Shown: positions 9,611 through 20,112 of the stretch, piece by piece
Layout: every line of letters begins with the position of its first letter
Position numbering within the stretch: position 1 is the first letter of the stretch
Assembly (NCBI GenBank): GCA_963970005.1
Contig: CAXAMN010005358.1
Location: 1-64,000 of the forward strand
Direction of reading: 5' to 3'
DNA length: 64,000 bases
DNA from: Durusdinium trenchii
Taxonomy: Eukaryota; Sar; Dinophyceae; Suessiales; Symbiodiniaceae
Notes under the pieces: model-generated
Told to the model about the DNA's origin: nothing
The model's input: only the letters and a program-made list of their open reading frames with translations
Databases searched by the model: none
Program-made: the position numbers and the translations under genes

Positions 9611-12446
9611 GTTTGCAGGGGTGCAGCAAATGCTTCACTGATGCGGTGCAGGTCCGCAATGTAGTCATGGTTAATCTCCTCTGGAATGTCTCCAAAGGAA
9701 GTGCCATGGAGTGCGCTTTCTGCCACCTTCCGCCAGAGGCATGTCCGGACTAGTCGGTTAACTTGCTTGTTGGAGATGCACAGCCTTGCCATTGCCATTC
9801 ACGAGGGAGGTCGCTGTACAGCTGTAGCGAGGGTGGTGCCATTCCTTTCGTGTCCGTGTCGGCAGCTGGACGGCTAACTGGAGTGCATGTAGCGCCTGCA
9901 TGGTTCTCTGCTCTGCTTCTAACTGTATATCGGTGGCAGCAGTGCTTCCTCTTTCTACATTCTTTTGGTCATTGTCAAGGTCAATTTCTGTCATAGCTTG
10001 GGGGTGTTTCTGTGCCTCTTCCGGCTGCTCGGATGGCGAAGCTGGGTCCTTACTGACTGGGGACTCTTGCATTTGGTCAGCTGGGTCAGCAAGGTCCTCA
10101 AACGTGACCGTCTGTTGACCATGTTCCGGGATGCTGCCTAATGGCGGCTGGGGAGCCTGATCTGCTGATTGCCGAAGCTTCTTGGATTGACCCCTGCCTG
10201 CACTTGCTTTTGACCCTGGTCTTCGCTTAATTGGCGACTCCGAAAAATGTGACGGGGAGCTGTCCTCCTGGGGATCAACTCCTTGCGGTGGGATCGCACT
10301 ACAATCCTCTCCATTTTCCTCCAGCATTTCGTTGTTGACTGGTCGTGAGCTGGAGGACGCTGGACGATTGCTGAGGCAGTCACCCGCTTCCTCCAATGGA
10401 TTGGCTTCCGCTTCTTTGTCTCCCATGGGGGAGTCTGTCTTCTTGGTGGACCGTGCTCGGCAGAGTGGACGGCGCTGTAGAGGAGCTGAGGACCGAGACA
10501 ATGTCATTTGCCTCCTCATCTGTCATGACAGCATCGGCGGCCTCAGGCGAGGTCGGCATTTGGCAGGCTTGGGCATCTGCCTCTGTGGCAATATCCGATA
10601 CGGAGAGTACCTCCTCCTCTGCATTCCGCGGCGGCCAGTAGCAGCCTTGTGTCAGGAGGCCAGGGTGCGGCGGCAGGACTAGGTCGGATTCTGGGGCGCC
10701 GAGGACCGGCTGTGTTCTCCACGCATCAGAAAAGTAAATACGACGCAAGGCTTCAAAGGTGTAATCCTGTGCCGTTCGCTGCTCCACAGCATTCAAGGAT
10801 GGTTGATACCGTTGGGAATTTCCTACACTGCACCGTTGTCCACGGCCAGTGCTGTTATGGAGTAGCCTCCAATGTCCGGGTTCTTGTCCGTCTGTGATGA
10901 CCAGCCATTCCGGCGTAGGCATCTCATCGACCGCATAGCCGTAGACAAGCCCGTGCTCTGTCGTGCCTCCCGGAAGATGTGGCCCATATTGCAGGCTGGA
11001 GATTTCAGCCTTTGTCAAATGCGACAGTGTGGCTAAGACGAGGCGTAAGCGCCTCACCTTACCTTGGTGATGCTCTGCTAGACATACCGGCAGGGGGCCA
11101 GACCATACTTGGTGGGGCATGAGGGCCTGATGGAAGACAGCAGTGGCTTCTTCTACTTGGATCGGCGTGAGATCTAGGGAGCCGCGAATCACGGGTTCCT
11201 TGTCATCATAGGTGTCAATGCTTTGAACGCCATGCAGGAGAGCAGCTAGTACCTGCAAGGCCCCAGGCATTCCTTGCATGTTCAAAGGGCAGGCAAGGAT
11301 GGTGAGGTTGGTGGCCCTGCTGTATGCCACATTTGCCCTGGTGAAGCATTCCTGATCATAATCCAGATTGCGCCCTTCCCCGCTAAGGAAAGTGGACTCA
11401 CCATGTATGACAATGCAGTGTTGGGCTGTGGCACCTGCTACTTTGACTGCCGTTTCCGCGTTAGCCGCCTTCCAGGCAATTTCAAAGTGGCAATGGTGGG
11501 GCGTCATACCCTATCCAGTATTGGTTTAACTCGGCCACTGTCCACAGAAGGGCAATCCACGAGATTTCTGCTTGTTGCCGTTGATATATGGCTTGAAACA
11601 CTTTAGTAGCAATGTTTTCCAAAGGCGTAACCAAATTCTCGAGTTGGCTGAGCAAGTCATCATTGGCCTCTAGAAAGAAGTCTTTCTCTCCCGGAACGAG
11701 GCCCTTGGGATGATCAATAGCTGCTTTCAGTTCATCATAGGGGCACGCCTCATGGTCCTTGTGCACGCCTACTATTCCTCGAAAGTCTGCTACCTGGCTC
11801 CAGGACACAAAGAGAGGCGGTGACAAAAGGTGTGGACTGGGAACGGCTTGGCCCAGGCAGGGATTCTGGCTACCTTTGGTCGAATCACGTTCGACAGCTT
11901 GAGCGAGCTGGCTTGCTCTGCGTGAAGAGGCGTTCGACGACGGCGTGGAAGCTGACTCGAGGCCATCATCATCCTCCCCCCCTGGACAACAGCTAAGGCT
12001 GTCACCCTGCACCTGGCCTGGAAATAGGTCAGAGTTCCCTGGGAGAATCGCTCGCCACTTTAACAACAAACAAAATCGCAAAGCACTATTGCCGACTGTT
12101 CCTGAGGAAAACCCCGTAAATTTGCACCCCCCTATTGGCTTCCAGGTGTCTACAGCCCATGCTGGAGGTAGATTAGGCATGCCTAATATGGCAATTGGCA
12201 GCGTTTCCCAGCCCTGCCTCTCCAGGTCACGCAAAGCAGCCTGTGCTCCTACTTTGGCTTTACCAAAGGCATGGAATATGGCTGGTCGCATTCGATTGCG
12301 TGGTAACGCACTGGCCTGGAAAAGATGCTCCCCCGGCAGTGATGTGGCAGTGCACAGCCCTTCTAACGTTGGGAGTACGGAGAGGATTCCCTGTTCGAAA
12401 GTGGCCCTAGCCCAACTAGTGAGCCACGGGGTTCGCTCTTGTCCAG
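9611..12446 (-). pseudogene. Broken large gene with SF1-helicase-like C-terminal motif
   Basis: Successive minus-strand frames: about 12,446-11,482, 11,507-10,380, 10,519-9758 and 9798-9550, then gene 1B. The second contains CFTRANVAYSRATNLTIL, which resembles motif VI and the end of domain 2A of UPF1/SEN1/ZNFX1-type SF1 helicases. No Walker A or DExx box is visible, so the ATPase core is absent or further upstream in the original gene. The 10.5-9.8 kb part is a disordered acidic/Gln/Pro linker. The frames overlap and shift at about 11,500, 10,450, 9780 and 9600, which looks like decay rather than introns. At 12,446 the gene abuts LRR 4B head-on. Helicase is a motif-level inference. Confidence 0.5.
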
Positions 12447-12800
12447 CCGGGGTTGAAATTTTGGGCTCAACCTTTGCACACTGCTCACAGCTGCAGCAAC
12501 TCAGCCTTTCCCGAAATTTACGAATCATTGAGCAAGAAGCCTTTCTCAAATGTACCTCGCTGCAAGAAGTCTGCATCCCACCATCCCTGCTTTACATTGC
12601 GCGGCGTGCTTTTGCAGGTTGCACGCAACTTCGAGCAGTTCGTAAAAAGGGGAAAAGCAAGACATGGCGAGGTACATATGCCCGGCTCAATGCCTTTGAC
12701 AAATGTGAGCAACTCTATAGACAAGCCCAAGTGGCTCCGATTCTTGCCGCCAAATGCCAACGACCAATGGAGAGAAGACTTTCAAGAAGCCTTACCCTAG
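12447..12800 (+). pseudogene. LRR 4B, 3' fragment
   Basis: Begins mid-gene at EILGSTFAHCSQLQQL and follows LRR 4A through AFLKCTSLQEV, AFAGCTQL and KTWRGTYARLNAFDKC. A frameshift at about 12,715 moves the tail (WLRFLPPNANDQWREDF, stop 12,800) into another frame. The left edge is a sharp junction with the inverted block B, so the first two thirds of the gene are lost. Confidence 0.7.
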
Positions 12801-12900
12801 GCTGGCAACGCTCTAATAACAGTGGTGGTGCATTTCTCCTCCGCCACTTCGATTATGCTTGCCAGGCTTAACAAAGTTCAAGCAGAGTCACCATTTCGTC

Positions 12901-13822
12901 CTCACCATCTACGATTCAGTGAGCCTACAGGAATGAGAGCCTTAGCTTCTCGTTCCCAAAAGGCGGGTGGTAGAAAATGGTAATGGAAGGCGGCCAGGGA
13001 GAACCTTAGTTACTCTCTGCGGCTGCCATGCCATGGCCAATTTTTTACAAAGAGGCACAAGCACCATGCTAGGATAGGTCCACGGTTTCACCTGTTTCAC
13101 ACGGGCCTTGCACGTAACAGGAGGATGTTTTCACGATGGCACCTCTCTTTCTTTCAGGAACAGAACATACCTCTTTGGCATTTCTTGGGTGCCAAGGGGT
13201 GCAAAGGAGACCTCCCTTCGGGGGGAATGCACCACCCTAGTCAGCAAGCTCTCTTCGTTTGCTTCTGCCTCCACTGCCTGACCACTGATATGCCTCTCGC
13301 TTCGTTCGTGCAATCAGTTGAAAGGGTTGTGCAACGAGAAGGGACTTTTCCGCGGCATGTTTGGCATTGCAACAACTGAATTCCTTGGGCAAGAATCAGA
13401 CCTGCTGACAATCAGAGCAGCTCCTGCAAAGCACCCAATTACCACGGTTTGTCAATCGATGCAGTGGCCTTTGGTCACAGTTTTGAGGGTGGAGCGAAGC
13501 CCCTTTGATTGGCTTCGTTGCACTCCGCTCGTGCGCTGACCCTTCTGACAGACTTTCGTTGCGAATTCAGGCCCATAGATAGTCTACAGCCAACTTTTTC
13601 TCACCTGTCTCACCTTCGTACAGAGGAAACACGTTTAGATGAGGGGGATTCGGCCTCTGGCCTTCTGGTTGGGTTTGTTTTGGGGTTCTTGTTTTAGTTG
13701 GTTCTTGTTTGCCTTTTGGGGTTTGCTTGTGTTCTTTTCCCCCTCATCATGTTGCGTTTCCTTTCCCTTCAATGATGACCTGGGCACTCCGCCCACACGG
13801 CGTCCGTACTCGTGGAAAAAAT
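12901..13822 (+). repeat. Non-coding inter-cluster unit U2 with stem-loops H9 and H10
   Basis: The closest relative of U1, with the same ordered blocks. H9: arms GGAATGAGAGC (12,930-12,940) and GCTTCTCGTTCC (12,945-12,956) around CTTA. H10: GAGAAC and GTTACTC with one bulged A, CTTA at 13,005-13,008. The two TCACCTGTTTCAC-type blocks lie near 13,085 and 13,595, and the terminal ACACGGCGTCCGTACTCGTG plus A-run ends at about 13,822. LRR gene 5 begins right after the A-run. Confidence 0.65.
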
Positions 13823-13835
13823 ACCAAAAACATAC

Positions 13836-14981
13836 ACCATAGATGGGATATGCTTGAGGATTACATGATTACCTCATGGAACACCTGCGTGCAGTCAGTC
13901 AGTTGGACACGTTCGGGTGCGAGCTTACCCTGCTGGATGCGGACACTCACCACGCGTTGTGTGACCCAATCCAAGACGTCCTTTGGGGTAGTACTCATTT
14001 CCACCTGGTAGTCCAGGAGTGTTTCCAGAGGTGGCTGCAGGGAACAAATTCAAGGGGACGAGTATGAAGACTACCCCAAAGCTATCTGGGTCCCTGCCAA
14101 TGCCGCCGGGATACTCCCCGCCAAAGCCTTCTTCTCTGTTGTGCGACTCCGGCGCGTCAAGGTGGACCCTGGTCTTCACACGATTGACCGACAAGCTTGG
14201 CGATATTGCCATTCGCTGCAAATTGTCAAGCTTCCTGACACAGTTGTTGCTGTAGAATATGCGGCTTTTCAAGGATGTTATGCCCTGGTTATGGTCGAAA
14301 TGCCTGGGTGCGTCTTTTTAGGTGTAAGGCTCTTCTCTGAATGCTGTGCCCTTGAAAAAGTTGGCATCATCACACTGAAGGCGCACGCAAGCTAGCCAAA
14401 GGAGCGGTGATGGGACCTTATGCCTTTGAAAGCTGTGCCAAGCTTGACCAGCTTTCCCTGCCCGATGTCAGAGCGATGTCAGATATCGTCCCTCTGCCGT
14501 CCCCCCCTGCAGGAATCCCACAAGGCTGCTTTCACTCGTCTGGCGTTCGAAGTGTTATGCTCGGGGGGATGCGGTTTTCATCGGCCATAGGGCGTATGAA
14601 AACTGCAAACAACTAACCCTGGTTGACATCTCTAGCACGGTGATTGCCACCCTCCATATGCACACTTTTTCGCACTGTCTAAGGTTGGAAAGGGTAAGTC
14701 TGCCGCCCTGCTTGCGAGAAATCCGAGCGGAGGCATTTGTTGGATGCAAGGCCCTATGCAGTCTTACCCTCCCAGGAAACCTTCGCTACATAGGACACAG
14801 GGCCTTTGGCGAACGCAGTGAGTTAGGGTGCCTGACCTACTGTAGACTTAAGCGAGTTGCTTGCCCTTATGCTGCCTATAATGGTTTTGAGGCGTGGTAC
14901 AAGCTGGCTACCCCTTGGTGGCTCCACTATCTACCCCCGAATGGGAACGATTGGACGGTCCCACCTAGTCACCGCACTTGA
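13836..14981 (+). pseudogene. LRR 5, broken BspA-type LRR gene
   Basis: Pieces of one gene lie in shifted frames: part of the N-terminal domain (SQLDTFGCELTLLDADT, 13,876-14,067), repeats (LQIVKLPDTVVAVEYAAFQ, 14,141-14,395), MGPYAFESCAKLDQLSL (14,407-14,616) and a C-terminal part (IRAEAFVGCKALCSLTLP, WWLHYLPPNGND, 14,640-14,981). There are at least four frameshifts or stops, and the very N-terminus is missing. It is the most divergent member. No CTTA hairpin is visible after it. Confidence 0.65.
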
Positions 14982-15100
14982 TAACCGTGCCCCGTCAATG
15001 GCTGTAGGGCACATTAGGGTGGTTACCCATGCAGCCGTCCCTAGTCACAGTCCTCAAGATCATCGCTGTCGTATAGTCATTCCTTGGTCTGTTCACTGTT

Positions 15101-15115
15101 CCTTTAAGGCTCAAG
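15101..15115 (+). other. Spliced-leader relic upstream of LRR gene 6
   Basis: CCTTTAAGGCTCAAG matches CCATTTTGGCTCAAG of the dinoflagellate spliced leader at 12 of 15 positions, including the last eight, and lies 28 bases before the ATG at 15,143. Confidence 0.6.
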
Positions 15116-15142
15116 TATACGACAGGACTTTGAACTCTCGAG

Positions 15143-16987
15143 ATGGTTGGAGACATTTCGTCCCAAGGCAGCTCACTGGTGAGTGAAGAACGATCACTAG
15201 TCTTGCATCTGATCCTGATCACCTTCGCTGGCGATGAAATCCAACTGTCAATAGACCCGCATGAATTCGATAGACTCAATGAGTTCGAGAATGCGGTTCT
15301 AGAGAATCTCCCGCACATTGGAGAGCACAGCGCCTTCGGATGTGAGCTTGACTTTGTACATAAAGACACCCGGAAAGTCTTAGCTGACCCTATTTGGGAC
15401 ACTTTACGCGAAAACAACTGCTTTAACCTGATTGTTCGCCAGTGCTTCGCCCAGGCGTCCCGTCCAATAGCACTGACCGAGTCCTGCCACATGCATTTTC
15501 GCATCTCAGATGTCAGGCATGTGCAAGTGGAAGCAGGTACTCACACCATAGGTGAAGCTGCCTGGCAAAGTTGTCTGCGACTCCAAGTAGTTCAGCTGCC
15601 GAGCACGGTAGTCTGCCTACAAGATGGTGTGTTTCGAAGAAGCTATGTGCTCAGAACCGTCCTTGCCCCAAGGTGCAAGCAGTTCGGAATTAGCGTGTTC
15701 GAGGAATGCTGCTCCCTGGTGCAAATAGGAACTAATGGTGACGCAACTAATCAATCAGCTCCTCAGGCGAAAAGTTCGTCCGCGGGCCTTTGAAAAATGC
15801 AGTGCGCTGTGGCCAATTAGCTTCGAGAAAACTGAGTATGACCCTGCAAACCCGACACGTTGCCTGCCTGAGGGCTGTTTCTTGGAGGCTGGGATTGTCT
15901 CGTTACATCTGCCGCCTGATTTCACGTGGATAGGACCCGCCGCCTGTGAGCATTGCACACGGGTTGCAACTAGTCGACCTCTCCCGAACAGATCTAAGTG
16001 AGCTTTTGCACACTGCTCACAATTAGAGCAGCTCAGACTTGCCAAGAAGCTGCGGCGTATTGGACCTCGCTGCGTGAGGTGCACACCCCGCCAGCTTTGT
16101 TGTACATTAGCCCGGACGGTTTGGGGTCCGTCAGAGGCATGTCCTGAACAGGGAGAGGTGGACCCGAGAGGGTCCGCGGGATCGACGGGTCCCCACCTCA
16201 GCTGGTGTCTAGGTTGGCCGGGGCAACCCGTTGGCTAACGGTCAAAATTCATCGTGGGTAGCCAAGCTCACGGTGGACAAGACCGTCGGTTCCTCCCTAA
16301 CAGTGTTAGGGTCTTGTCGCGAGACAGGTGTACCCCACTGGGGGTGCATGGGGTCGCTAACGACTGGGTCACCGACCGGTCCACTCTCTCCTTTGAGAGT
16401 GGGCTCAATGTACAGTCTGGCCACAGTAAGGGTCTTCTGCGGAAGATTCGAGCTGTGCCCTGTAGGGACCGGGGTCACTGAAAAGGTGACTACGACTTAC
16501 CACTCCTTTTTTGGTTTGTCTTCCCTGTTATTGGTAACAATGACGGGGTCCAGGAACCTATGGGGGCATCACGTGTGGGTTGCCTTGGTTGGGTGTGGTG
16601 AACATCTTGGGTGAAATGAATGGGTCCGTCTCCACGTCCATCTGGGTTGTGCGGGTTACTCTGCACTTGGAAATGAATGGGTTCGGTCCCACGTCACCCG
16701 GTGTGTGGATCCACTCCTTAATTTGCTTCTCTCGGCACGTGGGGTGGAAAGGGGAGCGCCCCTGGCTGCGCCAGGTAAAGCTCCCAAGCGGCGCACAACT
16801 TTGCAAATTTCACAAAACAGAAACCAGAATGACGTGGAGAGGGCCATACGCTGAGACCAGTGCCTTTGACAAACGCCGTCAATGTGACATCATACCGAAG
16901 TGGATTCACCTTCTCCTGCCGAACAAAAGTAGTAGTGAGGTGTGGGCAGAAGATTTCTACGAGGAGCTTCGCAAGGACCTGCATTAG
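15143..16987 (+). pseudogene. LRR 6, BspA-type LRR gene broken by frameshifts and an insertion
   Basis: The ATG at 15,143 opens a complete N-terminal domain (LILITFAGDEIQLSI, SAFGCELDFVHKDT, FNLIVRQCF) and LRR repeats. The frame shifts at about 15,775 (continuing as RPRAFEKCSALWPI) and again at about 15,965, where part of a repeat is lost. The match breaks off at PALLYIS (about 16,110) and resumes at about 16,790 (TWRGPYAETSAFDK, then a stop at 16,987). The roughly 680 bases between are foreign. A full-length relative of the truncated gene 4A, and useful for seeing what 4A lost. Confidence 0.7.
16110..16788 (+). mobile_element. About 680-bp insertion inside LRR 6, unclassified
   Basis: This stretch has no LRR homology and interrupts the gene at a repeat. 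It is GGGTC/GACC-rich, with no long meaningful frame. I could not find clear terminal inverted repeats or a target-site duplication by eye. About 20 bases of LRR coding sequence are missing at the junction. It could be a non-autonomous DNA transposon or filler DNA; the mobile label is inferred only from its position. Confidence 0.35.
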
Positions 16988-17149
16988 CTTTGCTGAATGC
17001 TCAGGCTTGCGCCCACGTGCAGGTCCTGCCAACGACATGAACATGCCAAATGACCCGCTGTACAGCGGCGCTGAGTGGCTAGACAGTGCCCAGGCTGCCA
17101 CCCTAGTGGCGGTCCTGGATGAGTACAAAGAGTACAGAGCTGTATAGCG

Positions 17150-18050
17150 AATAGGGCATAGGATAACGGCATTTCACCCTGTCTCACTCAGTTCATGGGG
17201 CTTGCGTGTTTCAAGAATGCACAAAGCACAAAGGTGGCGCACCAATCGACACTCAACATCTTTTTGCCATTGCGCCAGTCGGCAGCTCAATTTGGCTCCT
17301 TGTGAGCGTTTTGAAACTTTTGCCTTTCTGTGACTCCCGTGGCAAAGCTGTTCTTGGAGTCACCGCCGCAACGTGGATGTGCAAGTTTGCCGCTCCCCCC
17401 CTCTGGGGGGGTGATGTTGGCCTGCGGAACTGTGCTTGCTAGCACCCCCCAACCACATTGACTGTCTCGGCTCCACTGTCTCTTGCTTTCGATGATTTGA
17501 AGTCCTCGACTGCTGACACAGTCGTTTTCCCTGAGCCGCATGAGTCTTGCGCCCTGTTCCGGCAAAGCTTCTGTGACATTCGTGACGCTGATTTTGGGTG
17601 TGTCGATTGCCTCTGCCTGAGCTGCCCTTCACGCGCATTTGCGAACCCATGCCTTGCAACACCGTGTTCTGATAGATGAAATCCCATTTGAAGTATGGTG
17701 CTCCGGCTCCAGAAGTCATCGCGCGAAGAATGCAACAGGTTTTGAAAGCAGTGCGGAAGTCAAACAGCCTCTTTGTGTAGAAAACCGATAAGGACTTGAT
17801 GATGACGTACTGAGTGCAAAGGATGAAATCATCGCCCCTTGTCTCACCTTGTTTCACCTCTTCTACTGGCTGACACAGCCGACTCGAGGTACGAACCTTT
17901 GCCTTCGGTTCTGGTGGGGTTTGGTTTTGTTGGCTTGTTGTGGTTTTTCTGTTTTCGGTTTACCGCTTGGTTCGTATCTCTCTTATCACTAGCCTAAGGT
18001 GACTTGTGCGTCCTCTGCACACATAGCGCCTCGACCCGTGCAAAAAAATT
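17150..18050 (+). repeat. Non-coding inter-cluster unit U3 (diverged)
   Basis: Keeps the paired TTTCACC/GTCTCAC blocks at about 17,172 and 17,840, the TG-rich tract, and a terminal block (TGACTTGTGCG, then GACCCGTG and A-run at 18,040-18,049). The first hairpins and the AGAGGCACA block are not recognisable. No gene was recognised inside it. Confidence 0.5.
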
Positions 18051-18309
18051 CTTCATTGAAGTGCCCTTGCAGAGCAGTTGCGCTGCTTCGCGTGGTTGTG
18101 AGGACAAGTACTGCATCATTCCCTGAAGATGCCCTTGACAGCAGGCCCTCAAGATGGTTGTAGGCAAGGATGGTTTGATTTGGTTGATGACGGCTTCATG
18201 ATTCTGTGAGGAGTGGTGCCAATTGACAAACCTGAGGCTTGTCGCAACGTGGTGGTTCGCTCTAATGGAAATAGTGCCGATTTGCCAGTCGTCTTGCTTC
18301 GGCTGCGCA

Positions 18310-18800
18310 ACATAGGATGTTGGATTCCTGTGAGGGGCTCGCAGACTTCTTGCGATACTCGTGCACTAGTGGGGAGCGTGATGCTCCATTGGTGTCAGTG
18401 CTACGTCGTGAGCTCCCGAAGGGATGCTTTTGTTCCACAGGGCTGAAAGAACTCCAACTGCCACGAGACTTCTATGAGCTGGGAGCCCATGCCTGTGACA
18501 ACTGCAAACTGCTTAATTACCCATGTGAACATTTCGGATACCAACATTGAAGAAATTCGGGAGTTCACGTTCGTACGCTGTACCAGGCTCCATGATGTCC
18601 GTCTTCCATACACAGTACACACAATCCATGTGAAAGCTTTTATGGACTGTGCGGCGCTGCAAGAACTCGCTATCCCACCCTCACTCCATTACATCGCCAG
18701 TAGAGCTTTCCTCGATTGTACAGCGCTTTGCCCAGCATGGCGATGGCCACAATGGCTGCATATGATCCAAGATCTAGGATGCGTGTCGGACTTGGGCTAA
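18310..18800 (+). pseudogene. LRR 7, 3' fragment related to LRR 3A
   Basis: Two frames (GCFCSTGLKELQLPRDF, then IEEIREFTFVRCTRLHDV and AIPPSLHYIASRAFLDC) match the last third of LRR 3A and end with WLHMIQDLG and a TAA stop. The KWRGVYAEENAF module is deleted, and the frame shifts at about 18,520. No N-terminal domain is found upstream. Confidence 0.65.
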
Positions 18801-19249
18801 GCCCACGAGAAAACAGTTTCAATGTTAAGTACCAACTTCAAGGGGAATTGCTGACTCACGTCCACTCGCCATACAAAACCCTAAATGGTCTGCAAGGTCA
18901 GGAACAGATATCTCACTCGTACCTCATTGCATGGCATGCATAGCCTCTCCCGAGCACACTACTAATGTGAATTATGAGAAGGTTAGGCCAAGCAAAGGGG
19001 AGAGGATGTCACCTAATCAGGCTGCTTTGGACCTTTCGAAGCCAGCCTTGTGTTGCGATGGCCCTTAGGGTTGCGCAGGACTCTAAACAAGCTGATGCTT
19101 CGTAAATCAGAGATCTGTGCTCAGCATAAACGCTCAGCATAAACACATGCGTGCCTCCGTTGACCCTGCTGACAGAAGAAAAGATGGTCGTTTTGAGGCG
19201 AAGGTGAGCTCTGCCCAATGTGCCCATGTTTGCGCGCTGCTAGTGAGCT

Positions 19250-20112
19250 GGCCCGGTTGCGAGCCTTAGCTCCTGACCGGTGTCTGCGCGCGACGGTAGC
19301 TGATTGGCACCTGGGTGAGGGCCTTAGCTCCTCGCCTGGGAAGGGTCCGTACTCTGCCAATCTTGTGCAAAGCGGACACATAGCACCAAGCTAGTCTTTT
19401 CACGTTTCACAATGTTTCACAAGGGCCATGCATGAAGGAGGCAGCCGATTGATGAATGCCGACTCTATCTTTCCTTGATTGCACTTCCTGCTCCTGTAGG
19501 CTTTGCTGTTAAGGAGCTTGCTGGGTATGTGTGCGACCCCTCCCTCTGCATGTTGCAATGCCTTGCTATGGCACAAGCCCACCAGGCCACAGTTTCCTCT
19601 GGCTTTGCAATTGTTTGAAATGATTGTGACCAGCTGCTGACTGTTTCCAAGGCCAGAAATGCATTGCACTGGAGCAAGTTCAAGGCAACCCGCGTTCATA
19701 GGAAACCATCACGCACTGCTCTCCCATCCACAGACTGCTGAAGTGATATCCTGCCCTCTCTGTGCAGGAGTTGGAGTGCTTTCTGGTGCAGTCCAGTGGC
19801 TAGCGCCTGTGTGCAGGCTGGTCCGAACTAAGCCTGAATACACAAAGCCGCTCAACAAGCATGAGCAGCAGATGATTTCGAGAATTCGAGGCCCGAGTAG
19901 CTAATTGCAGTCGATCCATGTCTCACCTTGTTTCACCCTTATGTACAGATCGAAACTCTGAAAGTGATGGCTTGGGGGGTTTTTGTTGTGTTGGTGTTTT
20001 TGGTGCCGTTGTTTTGGTTTTGCTTCTCCCTCTCACGACTTGCAGAGTTTCCACCTTTAGAATGATGACCTGTGCATACCGCGCACACGGCGTCCATACT
20101 CGTGCAAAAAAA
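19250..20112 (+). repeat. Non-coding inter-cluster unit U4 with stem-loops H11 and H12
   Basis: H11: CCGGT...GAGC (19,253-19,264) pairs with GCTC...ACCGG (19,269-19,280) around CTTA. H12: GGTGAGGGC pairs with GCTCCTCGCC, one bulge, CTTA at 19,323-19,326. Then GTGCAAAGCGGACACA, TTTCACAATGTTTCACAAGGGCC (split by one insertion relative to U1), GTCTCACCTTGTTTCACC at about 19,920 and the terminal ACACGGCGTCCATACTCGTG with nine A. No LRR gene follows it. Confidence 0.6.

Noticed and set aside
10380..11507. Helitron interpretation of the helicase-like gene
   Set aside because: No Rep/HUH motif, no PIF1-type motifs, no CTRR end; motif VI resembles UPF1/SEN1-type helicases instead.
11945..12446. Plus-strand frame joined to the LRR 4B fragment
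   Set aside because: Before 12,447 it is antisense of the helicase-like gene; only the LRR part is homologous.
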